Shown one piece after another: positions 1-12,490 of a stretch of DNA of 64,000 nucleotides. The position numbers were made by a program, and so were the translations under genes. Position 1 is the stretch's first letter. Each line of letters starts with the position of its first letter. Source of the stretch: Phaseolus vulgaris (taxonomy: Eukaryota; Streptophyta; Magnoliopsida; Fabales; Fabaceae). The stretch covers positions 3,246,791-3,310,790 of the forward strand of contig NC_023753.2 of assembly GCF_000499845.2 (NCBI RefSeq). The letters run 5' to 3'. The notes under the pieces are model-generated. The model was not told the DNA's origin. It did not search any database and saw only the letters and a program-made list of their open reading frames with translations.

Positions 1-289
1 CCATGTACGTGTCGTAGGTGTCCTTGTTTGGGGATTTTCCAAAGCCATCGGAGAAGAAAATGATTTGGATTCCGTTTGTGGTGATGGAAGTGGGGACGGT
101 GTCGGCGGCGTGTGCGGTGGAGGATTTGAAGATGCGGTGGTAAACTAATTCTGTGGTGGCAAGCGTGACGTGGAGACCTCGGGCTAGTAGGGTTTTGCCT
201 AGCCTGAGCAAAGGGTTGATGTGACCTTGGGCTGATAAAGAGACCATAAGAATGTGAAGGTGTTCCTGGGTTTTGTCTGTGGAAGCCAT
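1..289 (-). CDS. UDP-glycosyltransferase, N-terminal part (truncated by window edge)
   Basis: The reverse strand opens with ATG at 289-287 and stays open to the window edge, giving 96 residues. The start MASTDKTQEHLHILMVSLSA is followed by QGHINPLLRLGK and later by FFSDGFG, the typical acceptor-side N-terminus of plant family 1 UDP-glycosyltransferases. These enzymes move a sugar from a UDP-sugar to a small molecule in the cytosol. The catalytic His is probably in the QGHINP motif. The HINPLLRLGK and SDGFG pattern resembles group L enzymes (UGT74/75/84), but the C-terminal PSPG donor-binding box lies outside the window, so neither substrate nor subfamily can be assigned. No stop or frameshift is seen in the visible part. 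Confidence 0.88.
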   Translation of the reverse strand, partial: MASTDKTQEHLHILMVSLSAQGHINPLLRLGKTLLARGLHVTLATTELVYHRIFKSSTAHAADTVPTSITTNGIQIIFFSDGFGKSPNKDTYDTYM

Positions 290-1185
290 GGATTGACAGT
301 GACCTTAGCGAGAACGGTGTTGGTGGAGTAAATGAGAGACGTTGAAAGACAACTGCAATAAGTGCCATCTATAATGCCTGACTACCGTACATATCGGATT
401 CCATATCCGTCACAATTAGTTTCCCATGTGTTTTATATGATGTGTGGGGTATAATATTTTGGAAAAAGTTTCTTTAACATCATTAACTAAAAATATATAT
501 TTGATAAATATTTATATTAATATAATAATATTATGAATTAAATAAAATAAATAAAATATTAATTTATTGAGATGTGAAATATATGTCTCTTCACAGTATA
601 TAGCATCCTAATATTTTTTTTTGATAATTGATACACTTATCAATTACTAGCCGTCTAAGTGTTTATTTTTTACTAAATTAACTTAGAAGTATTTGGCAAA
701 TGATTAACTACTCAGTAAATATTAAACACATAATAAGTTTTATTATATAAATAAAGTTTTATTTTTGAATAAAAATATATTATTATGTCATTATCATTTT
801 AGATTATTAAAAGAATAATGTTTCTATTTATTTATTTATTAGAAGTTGTATATTTTTTATTTTAATAAGTCCTCTAATGAGTACTGATCAAATTAAATTT
901 TATGATTTATCAATCTAATACTATTATATTAAGTTTCTTTTTTACATTTTTTTATTGTATGTGATTTTCATAGATTTTAATGTAATGAAATATTAGTCAC
1001 TTCAGTTTAAAATGTTAATTTGTTTTAATTTGAACTACACACAAAAAAAGTAAACACATAAATAATAAAATTAGTATCGTAAATATCCATCTCTAGAAAA
1101 TTAAGGATAATAAAAAATATTAAAATATAAAATATGATAATGAAGAAAAACGTAAGTATTATGAATACACACCTTTTGGCCATCT
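290..1185. other. Intergenic AT-rich DNA upstream of the glycosyltransferase
   Basis: This stretch holds the presumed promoter and leader of the minus-strand glycosyltransferase. It turns very AT-rich from about 470. I found no open frame with recognisable similarity. Confidence 0.5.
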
Positions 1186-1189
1186 TATA

Positions 1190-1930
1190 TGATTTTTTTT
1201 ACCATTATTACTATCAGTAATAAAATTAACGATGTTATTAATAATATTAATAATCTTATTAATATATTAACTAAATTATTTTATTAATATTTTTATTTTA
1301 ATATATATTAATATAAAATAAAATTTTTATTATTATTACTACTTTTATTATTATTATCTTCATTATTATTATATTAAATTATTAAATTTATGTCTTCATT
1401 TTAATTTATACTAATATAAAATAGGATTATAATAGTATTACTATTACCGTAAAATATTATTAATAATAAGAAAATTATTAATATTATTATAGTTATAATT
1501 ATTCTCAAAATTATTTTAATATTACTATTATCATAATTAATATTATTATTATTACATCAAATTATTAGTATTACTATTATCATAAATTATTATTAAAAAG
1601 AAAATTACTTATATATTTATTATCATAATTATTTTTGTTATTACTATTAGTATCATGATAATAATAGTTATTATTATTATTCAAAGAATTAAAATTAAAA
1701 TTTACATTTTAATATATATTAATAGAAAAAAATATTAGTATTTTTATTATCATATATTATTATTAATAATAACAAATTATTAATATTATTATTATTATAA
1801 TTAGTTTTAATTATCATAACTATTATTATTATTAATATTATTTTGTGAAATTATTATTAGTATTATAATTATTAAAATTAAAAAAATTATTATTATTTTT
1901 ATTAATATTATCAACATTATTAGTATTTAA
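1190..1930. repeat. Degenerate ATT/TTA trinucleotide-rich tract
   Basis: About 740 bases are composed almost only of interrupted ATT, TTA and AAT triplets, with very few G or C bases. It looks like an old, heavily mutated trinucleotide microsatellite. It abuts the LINE relic that follows. Confidence 0.75.
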
Positions 1931-1969
1931 TTACAATAAAATCATTAAATAACAAAAAATTCAACATAT

Positions 1970-3300
1970 TCTTTCTTGTCGTCAACCTTTGGCCGATAAA
2001 GTCAAATTAAAGCTAGCATATTGGAAAGGTAAATCTCTTAGCATGATGGGTCGAATTCAGTTAGTCAATATGGTTATTACTAGATTTCTTACTTATAGCT
2101 TTAATATGTATAAATGACCTATTTCACTTCTTAACCAAGTTGAACAATGTTGTCGAATTTTTTATTATGAAAAAAAGGCATAGTCACTCTGAATTGAGAT
2201 ACAATTTGTTCTCCTCTTGATAATGAAGGCTTGAAGATTATTAATCTTCGTCATGAAAATAATGCATATCTTCTTAAGCTTGCTTGGAATTTTGCTTATA
2301 GCAACATGCCTTGGTCTTTGCTCTTGAAAGGGAGGGTTCTTAAATCAAAATATGAGTTTAGAATGGTTTATAAATCCTCATCTCTTTGATCTGATATTAA
2401 GCGATTTTATTTTACTATACTTTATTATACTTTTTGGACTATTGATACCTGTTCTTTTATTCATTTATGGAATGATAAATGGTGTTTTACTATGACTTTT
2501 TTTCTTCGAACCAGGAGTTCCCTGTGATTGGGGTAAATTCATTTGGTATTCATCTATTCCGCCTTCCAAAACTCTAGTACTTTGGAAAGTTTTTCATGGA
2601 CGACTTCCTAGAGATCAACATATTATGAATAAAGGTTGGCATATATGTTCTATGTGTACGCTTTCTGAAAAGTATGATGAATCTATTCAACATTTATTTT
2701 TTGAATCTTCTAATGCTTTGCATATTTGAAGTTAAGTTTGAGAGTTCTTTCTTACTTCTCATTTCTCTAATAAGGATGATCTTCTTTCTTTTATTAAGAG
2801 TGATGGTAGTCATTTAGTTAAATTGATTAAGCTTTGTTGTGGTAACTTTTTCTATTTAGATGATATGGCATATGAAGAATTATGCTAGATTTTTCAGGAT
2901 AAGATTATGGTTTCTAGGACTATTTCGGTATTTAAAGATTTAACTTGTCTAGTGGAAAATCGTCTAAAACTTTGAAGAATGATATATTGGATTTCAACGT
3001 GATTAAGTTTTTTGATATTAATACTCGTAGTGGTAAAGTTCTTCGTTATCTTCCTGTTAGATGAGAGTTTCCTTCACCAAGGTTAAAATTAACACAGATG
3101 GGGTTGTTAGGGATATCCTGATCTTACTACATGTAGAGGTATTTTTCGTGGGAGTTATGGAAAAATTTATTGGTGTTTTCTCTATGTTTCTTGATGTTCA
3201 TACTGGAGTTATAAATGCTATGAAGGAAACTCAAAAGATGGAGCTTACTAATATTTGACTTGAATGTAATTATGACTTGATTAGTATTGTGTTTACTTCT
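1970..3300 (+). mobile_element. Decayed L1-type LINE (RT C-terminus, zf-RVT, RNase H)
   Basis: Translated with frame changes, this stretch gives the C-terminal part of a plant non-LTR retrotransposon polyprotein. Around 1990-2150 it reads ADKVKLKLAYWKGKSLSMMG then RIQLVNMVITRFLTY, the thumb region after the reverse transcriptase. Around 2545-2740 comes a zf-RVT segment with PPSKTLVLWKVFHGRLPRDQ, MNKGWHICSMC and QHLFFES. From 3061 an RNase H-like piece contains VKINTDGVV. Several stops and frameshifts interrupt it, so it is a dead 5'-truncated copy. The domain order matches plant L1 elements that carry RNase H. Confidence 0.82.
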
Positions 3301-6300
3301 AGTACTAACTCAACTGTAAGAAATAAGCAGCTCATAAAATAAGTTTGTAACTACTTATAGAGTATAAAATATCTTTATTTTTAATGAATGTGTGATATTC
3401 AACATGTTTCCTTCTAGAATCTGTTGGGAGTAGAGAAAAGTAGGAGTTTGAATCAAACACCATTAGGGAGAGAGTGACAAGGCGTTCACATATTAAGCAT
3501 TAGAAGAACAAAATTGTTCAAACTGAAATTGAGTAAAAGTGATGAAATATTCAGAAGGATATGAACCTGTTTCACGTTAAGGATGGAGGCTAATGCAGAT
3601 GCAGTGTATAATGTATACCTTTTGCAGTAACATGAACCACTTCATTAGACAAGCCACCGGTTTGGTGGATAAGCAATCTGCATGTTGCAGGAAGGAAAGT
3701 TCACGAATTGTATCTTTCAGAGTACACTAATGGAAAAAGTATTTTGCATTCGTGGCCATTCATCAATATATGGTGCCTCATTACAACTTAGAGTAGTTCT
3801 AATCTTGTGAAGGAAAATGGAGCTAAGTTAACACATTCTGTTCAAAATAACATTTTTTTTTTCTAGTTGTAGGTTGCTTTCAAAACTACTATTTCTGGTG
3901 GAGTCAACTTTTCCATTTTCCATCCATTTTCTTTTGTCTAGCACAGCAGCCAAAAAAGATAGCCTCAACATACTTACCATAATGGCCAAAGTATAAAAGT
4001 GGTGAAAGTTACACAAAAAAGGAAAATAATACTTTTACAAACTTAAGTAAAATACACTAATCTTATAACCCAATATAATAATAATCAAGATTTTAAATTC
4101 AAAACTAAAATAAATATTATTATTTTTTGATTTTTTTTTTGAAGAAAACAATATTATAACATAACACCAATAAATCTTAAATATTTAATATACGAAAGTG
4201 AAAATAACTATTTTAACACTACCACTACAACAAAATTAGTCTTAATTGCTAATTAGATATCAATTTAGAAACTATTTAATAATAGTAGAAACTAATTTAG
4301 AAATCATTTTTTTTTTCTAAAATAGTCTCTAATTTAGTTACTATTGCAACTAATTATTTTGATCTTTAAAAATTAGTTTTTATTTATTATTTTTTTTATA
4401 AGCTTTAAGATAATAAGTATAAGAATTTTGTTTTCTATATATTGTTGTTTCTTATACTCATCCTTTTTTAATGGATAACAAACTCACACTTAGAATTTTA
4501 ATAATTATAATTTTTAAATGATGGTATATTATTTGATGTTCAACAAACAAAACTATAGCTTTCTTGTTGGAAAAACTTTGACACTCACCCAAAATATTTA
4601 CACCCATTTAACAATTATTTCAACTATAATAATATATATTGATATTTTAAGTTAAAAAAAATAAAAGCTTTGGTTTCAGTTCATTTTATTATAGAATATT
4701 AATTAAATTTATGTGTTGAACAAATTAAATGATAATTCCAACAATAAATATAGTTAAGTACTAGTTCTTTGCTACAAGTCTCATTTAAAATAAAAATACG
4801 TTTTCTATTTCTTATATACTTTAAAAACATCCAAAATTATTTATATCAGGAATTCATAAATACTTTTCATTTTTAGTTTTTTGTAAATTTGAAATAAATA
4901 ATATTATATTTTAAATATAAAATCAAATCAGAAAAAATAATATGTCTAAATAAAGTTACAAAATAAAATATTGATATAAATAAAATTAATTTTAAAGAAA
5001 TAAATTCAAATAAATTACATCACAGTATAAATTTAATGAAAAATATTCTTTTTTAAAATAAATTTAGTTTTATAAATCTAAATAAAAAAATAAATTTATA
5101 AAATTAAATTATAAATAAAAGAGTAATTATAATCACCCATCCTCGTTAAAAGAAAATTTACGGTTATTGACAATCAATAAAAGTGATTATTCGACACGAC
5201 TACTACAATAATATAAAATTGAAATTAAACAACACACAACTTCTAATAATTAAAACCAATATTACCAACAAGATTAAACTTTAAAAAAACGACAGTCTAG
5301 CTAATAATGTAATTACATACAAGTAATGTTAACATAGATAAATTCAAATGTGTTTAATGTATATCTCATCTCTTCTATTTTTTTCCCCTCTAATAGCATG
5401 TATAAAATTAAAATAAAACAGCACAATTAGTTACCAATCAATTTGTATATTTAATTAAGAGCATCTTATTATTTAATTTAATTTAAACATTCACTAAAGT
5501 TGATACTCTTTATTGTTAACTATCCTCGTTATTTATTTCAACTCCGTTCATTTTTCATCTTTTTTCTGAAAATGTTTAGAGAAAAATTATTAAAAGTATA
5601 TATAAAAAGTAAACTTAAATAATTTTGTGACTTGTAAGTTTTTGAAGCAACCCTACCTCGCAAATATAAACGAAATTTAAGTATTATATATCAATGATAT
5701 TTTAAATTAGATAACATAAATACTATTCAAATATTAATTTTTAACAACCAGTATAAAAATATTAAATCCTGAATTTATAACTAAAACATTAATGATTTTG
5801 ATTAAAACAATTTATTACATCCATATTATATTTTTGGTATACATATTTTTGTTGTTGATCTTGACTATATTTTAAAATTAAAAAAAAAATCTATAGTAAT
5901 ATATAATAGGATTCTTATTTCATATTTTTAATTTTTTTTTCATAAATACATTTTAAAAGTATCAAAAACATAAATATAAATTACTCATGTGTTAAAAGTT
6001 ATTATATACTATAAGTCATTTATCACTATTCTTTATTTCCTTAAAAAATATAGACACACAGAATGCCTCTTTCTCATTAATAATAATAATAATAAAAAGA
6101 AGATTTTCTGTTATATTAAAAGTTATTGTATTTCTTATAGCTATTTGTTTATATAGGAATTTTTGAAAAATAAATATGCATATAGATAAATCACATCACA
6201 GTTAATAAAAAGTATATTATAAAAAAATACATTAGTTACTATAAGATTGATGGACTGGTTTGTGTCCTTGATTTTTACTTCTCATATTCAGTGTGTTTTG

Positions 6301-7280
6301 TTGCTACCATTATTTAGTGTGTTTTGTTGCTACCATTATTTGTTATTGGTCTTCACAGATTCATGTAAGTTGGAAAAATTAAAATTATTATACAGTAGTT
6401 ATTGCTCTTGTTGAGTTATTATTTTATTGTGTTGAATTTTCCATCAATATACAGTCAAGTTTTATTTATTTTTAATTGAAATTCGTGTTGGATTTTGATG
6501 CTCAAATTTTATACTCGAATTTTGCTTTTATTTTTCTTTTCTGGCTTATTGGTTCTTGAATAATACTCCAAATTTCTGATGGAATTTTGAAGCTTGAATT
6601 TCGCACTCCCTTCTTGTTATTTGAATATTACTATGCGATTTTGATGTTGGAATTTTATGCTTTGTGAAGCAAAAAGTGTTGGATTAAACGATAAACACTT
6701 TATTCTTCACAAGTTATAAATCCAGAGGAGGATTAGTTGAGAAAAAAAGTGTTATAGTTTTCTCTTCAATGTGTTAATTGGGAAGTGAAAAGTGTGAAAA
6801 GAATAGTCAACAACATTACCTTTTAACGTAAGTATTCGAGTGGAGTTTACATGTGTTGCTCCAAACATTCTCAAACTGTCTCCTCCAGCAGTTGTTATCT
6901 AGTAATTCAATATTTTATACCTCTTTTCCCATTCTCTAAAAAAGTGCTACTACATATATATAGCTATTTAATTAAAAAAATCTCACATCAATTAAAAATA
7001 AAATAAAAATATTTTAAAATGATTATAAATATCATTTTCTAAGATTAATTTATTACCTGAATCATTTAAAACGTATTATGATGAAAGTCAGCAATTTCAA
7101 AATATATGTTTTATGAATGAGTTGTAATCGGACTATGTATAGATAAAAAAAAATGAAGGAAACATATTGATAAAAATAAATGAATAAATTGAAAGAATTT
7201 AAAAGAAATACAAATACGAACTATAATGAAACTTTAATATTATAGATAGATAAATCACAGAGAACTTTCATTAATTAATT
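3301..7280. other. Gene-poor AT-rich intergenic DNA
   Basis: No supported gene was found. Short open frames, such as the one on minus at 3828-4016, have no recognisable product. The stretch contains homopolymer runs, a 26-base tandem duplication near 6290 and otherwise unique AT-rich sequence. Confidence 0.5.
6290..6341. repeat. 26-base tandem duplication (two copies)
   Basis: The unit starting AGTGTGTTTTGTTGC occurs twice head to tail with a period of 26 bases and no mismatch that I can see. Confidence 0.85.
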
Positions 7281-7289
7281 GTGTGTATA

Positions 7290-7340
<51 letters not shown>
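7281..7340. repeat. GT/AT dinucleotide microsatellite
   Basis: A short GTGTGT run passes into a long uninterrupted AT run of about 40 bases. It lies about 190 bases from the 3' end of the first PIP-like gene. Confidence 0.95.
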
Positions 7341-7343
<3 letters not shown>

Positions 7344-7528
7344 CTGATGAGTATCACATATAACAATGACAAAGGAATTCCCTATGTAATTTATAAAGAA
7401 AAAGCAGGGACAGTGACAAGGACAGAAAATCATTAGCCACATAAGAGCCAAATACTTCAAATCACACATAAAAACGAAAAGTGTTAGCTGAGATGATGGA
7501 AGTTTCTTAGTTTATGAAGCTCTAATTA

Positions 7529-7819
7529 TTAATTATTGTTAGGTTTAGAGTGGGAAGGTAGTGCCTCTTTATGCCCTGGTCCATCGGGGCTTGGACCACT
7601 GTTGTCCATTACAATAAGTTTCCGAACCATCTTCTTCTCTCCATCTCCCACATTCAAGCTTCTCAGAACTGTGTTTGACAACTCCACAATGCTTCTCCTT
7701 GCTTCTTCATCAGCATCTGCATGCACCACTAGAGTGTTAAGTGGTCGTGCCGTCGCATGTTGGATGTTCAGCCACACCACGATAACAATGAAGGCTAAGG
7801 ATTGGAGTTTTCCAGCCAT
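7529..7819 (-). CDS. PIP/PIPL-type secreted signal peptide precursor (copy A)
   Basis: An intronless 96-residue precursor starts at the ATG at 7819-7817. Residues 1-24 form a hydrophobic signal peptide (LAFIVIVVWLNI core). It is followed by ARPL, the post-cleavage signature seen in PIP-family precursors. A charged variable region follows, and residues 74-83 read SGPSPDGPGH, an exact SGPSxxGxGH match to the PAMP-INDUCED PEPTIDE family. In Arabidopsis, PIP1 is secreted, processed and perceived by the receptor kinase RLK7 to amplify immunity. Unusually, the motif is not C-terminal: 13 residues (KEALPSHSKPNNN) follow it, so extra trimming would be needed. A TATA-like box lies about 104 bases upstream. 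Two more family members lie within 10 kb. Confidence 0.85.
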   Translation of the reverse strand: MAGKLQSLAFIVIVVWLNIQHATARPLNTLVVHADADEEARRSIVELSNTVLRSLNVGDGEKKMVRKLIVMDNSGPSPDGPGHKEALPSHSKPNNN

Positions 7820-7922
7820 GACAGGGAGCTAGATGCAGCAGCAAATGAATGGAATTATTAATCTTTGAAGGTGAATATGATTTTGTTAGTTTTGTTGTGA
7901 ATAGAGTACCATAGTGCACTTC

Positions 7923-7930
7923 TTTTTATA
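7923..7930 (-). promoter_or_regulatory. TATA box of PIP-like gene A
   Basis: On the minus strand the sequence reads TATAAAAA, about 104 bases upstream of the start codon. This is a sensible distance for a plant promoter with a short leader. Confidence 0.6.
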
Positions 7931-8149
7931 GTGTTTCTTCCAATGCACTGTTCACTGATAACATAGTATCATGATGTCCATAAACTATAGTGCCTGACAT
8001 GACATCTTGCATTACCCTAATATTTCCCCTCCTAGTTTTGAACTCCATAAGAAACGAAGGAGCAAGTAAACTTTTGAACGAATACTTGTAGAAAAATAAA
8101 ATTAATTAAGTTTTGTTTCATATTTAAAATCAACTTCTCTATATATTTA

Positions 8150-8510
8150 TGTTATATGATACTTTTTATAAATTAATATAAGTAAATTAATCTTAATTTA
8201 TATTAGAAAGGGAGATTAATCAATTCTAAGGTCAAATTTGTACTCACTTATATATTATGAATTGACTTTATCTCTCATTGATTGCACCTTCTTACATCGA
8301 GATTGTATCGAGATTGTAGTGTGAGTGACATAATAGACCTAACAAACTCATGTTATAATAGACTCTGAATGACTTGATGCTATATTGAGAACTGAATTTT
8401 AAGTTTCACTTAAACTTACAAAACTGATTTGTAAAACGATATTTTTAACCTTATACCCACTTATATAATATGGATTAATCTTTTCTCTAATCAATTTGAG
8501 ATGTTCAATA
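8150..8510. repeat. Diverged dispersed repeat, legume type
   Basis: Two consecutive segments share the pattern CACTTATATA, then a variable spacer, then an (A/T)CTCTAATC-like block. The same layout recurs near 10560 and 59110. Such sequences are common in phaseoloid genomes by my recollection; the exact class (SINE or MITE) is not clear from these worn copies. Confidence 0.45.
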
Positions 8511-10479
8511 ACTTACTGGAAAAATTTTAATTTATTTTGTTTTGTGGATAACAAAACGTATACGAATGGACTTGATTTGTTAGCATAGTTTATGATTGCA
8601 GCTTCACTGACAAAGGAGATGAAGTATAGTTTCAAGAAACAACCAAGTTATAATAGGAAATGTAAGGAAAATGTTAGTTCTAGTATCCCAGATTTGGAAA
8701 AAAAGTTAATTTTGGAATTACACAGTGGCATTGGAGGGCAATGACTTGTGGAGGAGGAACAAAACTTGTTGAAATGCAAGTAAAATGGACAAACAACGTC
8801 TACATTCATGCATGTAAGTCATGATGATGGAGGAGGAGGAATAATGCACTTAACACCTTTTAATTCCAGTAACATGAACTACCTCCTTTTTCTTTTTCTA
8901 TTATGACCATATAAACCACTACTTTTGGTCCATCACCACCCTCAAACAATTTTTGTATCAATATTTGTTTAACTTATATCTACATGAATTTTAATTTATA
9001 TATTAGATCATTTTCTTCTCCCCATAAAAAGTAGTAGTGGGGAATTTATGAACTCTATTCGTTGTATCTTCTTTTTACTTTCATATGCTTTGACTACCAA
9101 TTTCCAACTTCTTCAAACCTTTGGAATTTACGTAGTTTATGGTTCCTTTTGGGTTTAGGTCAACTACAAGTACAACACGCAAGTTCATCCATGAAATTGA
9201 GTTTCAGGGGAAACATCTTGTTTTGCTTTCAAGGAAGAGAGTAAATTCCAAACCATTTGATTTTGTCTATAAATCTTTTGTCCTTTTATGCAAATGGAAG
9301 TAACCTCACACTTTCTTCTTTTCCCTTTCTTTTGTAACAATTCCATTCAACTTTACTGCATTCATCGTACCTTAAATTCAAACCTTACTCCATTTGCAAT
9401 TTTGGAGTGCACGTATAAAACACTATTTCCTTCTGTTTTCTTCATTTATTTTGGATTTTGAAGGAAACATAACATTCACCCCCATTCTTAGGGTAACTTA
9501 AACCTAGGAAGAAGAAGAAAAACTGATAAACATAATAAGTGATGTAACGAACAAACATGATAAGAATGGAATAAAAAAACAAAAATATACTTTTAACAAC
9601 CTGTTAGTGACATAACAGTTTTAAATAAATAAATATATATATATATATAATTAAAAGTAAAATTATAATTAAATTATTTGAAAAATTATTAAAATAATAA
9701 TATTAAGAGTTGTATAATGAGAGTAAAAAAAGAGAGTGAATTATGTATTTTTCATACTCCATAAAAAAATATCATCATGCATTCTATTTTTAAATTGAAA
9801 TAATGTAGTGGAAAGAGAAAAAAAATATACAAAAACATAATGGATAATGTAAAAGGAGTAAAAAGATAAGAAAAAAATAAGATTAAAAAAATATTAGAAG
9901 CTGAGTATTTGTTTATAGTAAACCGGTTTTAAATGGGTTGACGTTTTATAACGTATATATTTTTAACCATAATATTAATACGAATTATTTTATAATTTTG
10001 ACTAAATATATATTAAATTCAGATGCTCACTAATTGAATAACACTGGCTAAGAGTTATGCATGTTTTTCTCCATGCAAAAAGAATCAGACAAAATAATTA
10101 TAACCCATTTGATGAAGACAGAGAGACAATGGCCCATTAAATATTGGATCGTCAGCACTGGCTCACTAGGTATGTCGCAGGAGAGATAATTACTCTTTGT
10201 ACCCCTCAATTTGAACCTGCACCCCCACATCTCTTGAAAAGACGATTTTACCTTTCTTTAAAATGATTTCTGGATTATCAAATCTTTTCCATAAGAAACC
10301 TTCTCTTATTCAAAAATACATTTTTGAAAAGACTTTCTGAAAGGGATTTTGAGAATAAACTTTTAAGGACATATATAGTATCTTTTAAAATACGGTTAAA
10401 AACAATTTAATTTTAATATATTTCTTATAATTTGGGAAGCTTGTTTTTAAATAATTTCTTTTTTTAAGTACTGTATGAG

Positions 10480-10630
10480 TTATTGTTGGAGATCTCATAT
10501 TAACTAGAGGTTAAAATTTTTTTTTAAGTCTAACTCAATCTCGTCAAATCGACTTATAAGATAAGGTTTGCACCTACTTATATATTATGAAATGTCTTAA
10601 TTTCTAGTCGACGTGAAATCTTCAACCATA
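10480..10630. repeat. Diverged dispersed repeat, legume type (second copy)
   Basis: The segment contains TCTAACTCAATCTCGTCAAA, then CTACTTATATATTATGAAAT and a TCGACGTGAAATCTTCAAC end. It parallels the copies near 8150-8510 and 58990-59180. Confidence 0.5.
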
Positions 10631-11395
10631 ACAGTGGTAGGGTGCAGTGGGAGAGGAAGAGACAGGGCAATTTGATAATTTCTTACAAGTGTAGGGTGCA
10701 GGAAGTAATTCTTGGCAGGAGAATATTGTTGTCTGTCTTAACCCGTGTCCTGACATTTGTTACCGTGAATTTAAATTTTCCAAGTTTTGTGTGGGATTTG
10801 TTCACCTAACTTTGACCTACTTTGTTTTCATTTCTTCTTATAACCCCTCTGCTTTGTAGGAGAACCCGTACATTTTTATCAATTTCAATGCTATTATAAG
10901 ATCCACATTTTTATAATTTAATTTTAAAACTAATTTAATTATACAATTAATTTTTTTATATTTTAAAATCTACGAAGTTATATATACTCTTATTGAACAC
11001 ATCATTATGTTTTGATGGAGTCTTTTTATTAAATTATGATATCAAATGTAAAATCAAGACTAAAATTCTTGCATTATAAAGATATAAATCGTAAGACAAA
11101 TGTTAATAAGACTATTCATGATTCCAGTTCTTTTACTCGAAGTTAATATTAGTCAAAGAAACAGAACTCAGAAGTTTCTATTGGAAATGAAAATGATTAT
11201 TACTGTAACAAACTAAAAACAAAAGGGTTTAATAGAGGGTTAAAGAATCATTAACTAAATATGTCTCTCACTCTAATCAAGATGGGTGATTACAGAAGCA
11301 TTGACATTGAATCATTGTGCAGCTAATGTTAGATGCAAAACTTGTAGAGTAGGACAAAGAATTAGCACTTAATGAGAGTTGTTGTTGGTGATGTG

Positions 11396-11656
11396 CTAGT
11401 GTCCTTGACCTGGACTAGGACCAGAATTTTTCATCCCTCCAACATTTTCAAGCTTGTTAAGTCTGTGTCCAATACCAGGACTTGGACCAGAGCTCTTCAA
11501 TGTTCTGAAGACTCCCTTCACCTCTCTGACAGCACCATCTTTCCTTGGTGGATAAATAGGCAGTGGTCGGGATTCTGATACATGAAGCAAAGAGGTACAG
11601 AAGAAAGCAAGAAGAACAAGAATGAGGAAGGAAACAGACTTGATTCTTGTGTTCAT
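11396..11656 (-). CDS. PIP/PIPL-type precursor with two SGPS motifs (copy B)
   Basis: An intronless 86-residue precursor starts at the ATG at 11656-11654. The signal peptide spans about residues 1-28 (VSFLILVLLAFFCTSLLHV) and is followed by SRPLP. The mature part carries two copies of a nine-residue motif: SGPSPGIGH at 56-64 and SGPSPGQGH at 78-86, the last ending exactly at the stop codon. Both fit the SGPS-GxGH consensus with one residue less than copy A. The layout resembles Arabidopsis prePIP2/3, which also hold two motifs, and the SPGxGH end recalls CEP peptides. It may release two peptides from one precursor. A TATAAATA box lies about 115 bases upstream. PIP-like is favoured over CEP because of the SGPS start and the RPL segment. 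Confidence 0.87.
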   Translation of the reverse strand: MNTRIKSVSFLILVLLAFFCTSLLHVSESRPLPIYPPRKDGAVREVKGVFRTLKSSGPSPGIGHRLNKLENVGGMKNSGPSPGQGH

Positions 11657-11769
11657 GTTGAATGAAGTTGAAGGTTTATTTGGTGATATGGTATGATATG
11701 ATATGATACTCTTAAACGGGTATCTTAATTTTGATTTGTATTGCTAAAGTGGGAGCATGGAAGGTCCTA

Positions 11770-11777
11770 TATTTATA
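11770..11777 (-). promoter_or_regulatory. TATA box of PIP-like gene B
   Basis: The minus strand reads TATAAATA, about 115 bases upstream of the start codon of the two-motif precursor. Confidence 0.65.
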
Positions 11778-11989
11778 GGGAAAGAATGTCTGCTATATAT
11801 GGATATGAATGTGGAGTTCACAATTTAAAACCATGTGAAACTACAGAAATAGTGAGGTGGTGCCGCCAGATGTAGTTCAATCATACCTTCTCCTTAAGGT
11901 AGGTTCATTTCAAAGATAGATGGTAGCAAAAAAAAGAAGGTTTGGCCAATTGAAAATGATGTTTGATCAGAGGTTGAAATTTTTACTAA

Positions 11990-12490
11990 TAATTCATATT
12001 TATTTTTATTTTTTATTTTTATCGGCAATAAACAATAAATAAATATGAATCATTTTAGGGATAATTCAACCCTTATACAAGAACTCACCTATAATCTTCA
12101 TCACAAAACTTACTTCAAAGTCTGCCAAAACAGAACTCTCCTAGTTAACCTAGAGGAAGACATCTAAGAGAAACAATCAAACAGCTTGAATGAATACGTC
12201 ATGAGATCATCCTCATATAAACCAACGGATCTATGCATCAATCAGAAAATGAAAAATTCGCAAACTGTGACTTAGATGTAATCTATGACCAAGCCTTTAA
12301 TTGAACCAAAGCAAAAGTTTTCAGAACATCCACTACTTCCCGTTAAAAATAATCATGTTTCTATGCTTTCAAACCTCGTTGATTACTGCGATCCAAACAA
12401 TACTCCAAACCTCATTTACCAAATCAGACGCGTTGTTCAATCTAAACTAGAAAAAATTTAACAATGATTTAGGGTTAACCCAGAGAATTC
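11990..12490 (-). mobile_element. LINE 3'-end remnant, minus orientation
   Basis: Read on minus, the segment ends with AAGGGTTGAATTATCC, then ATTTATTTATTG and TTGCCGATAAAAA. A related end (AAGGGTTGAACCACCC, then TTGTCGATAAAAAA) is present on plus at 18510-18570, where it follows LINE coding sequence. The upstream boundary near 12490 is uncertain, because no clear protein similarity was seen there. Confidence 0.5.

Larger units (their letters stand above)
7931..11395. other. Intergenic DNA between PIP-like genes A and B
   Basis: No further gene is supported here. The stretch includes two diverged legume-type dispersed repeats (about 8150-8510 and 10480-10630) and two short segments related to the GGTGCAGGAAG repeat family (about 10150-10400 and 10630-10720). 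I looked for additional SGPS-coding segments and found none. Confidence 0.5.

Noticed and set aside
7536..7832. 98-codon open frame on plus
   Set aside because: It is the antisense shadow of PIP-like precursor A, which has the signal peptide and the motif.
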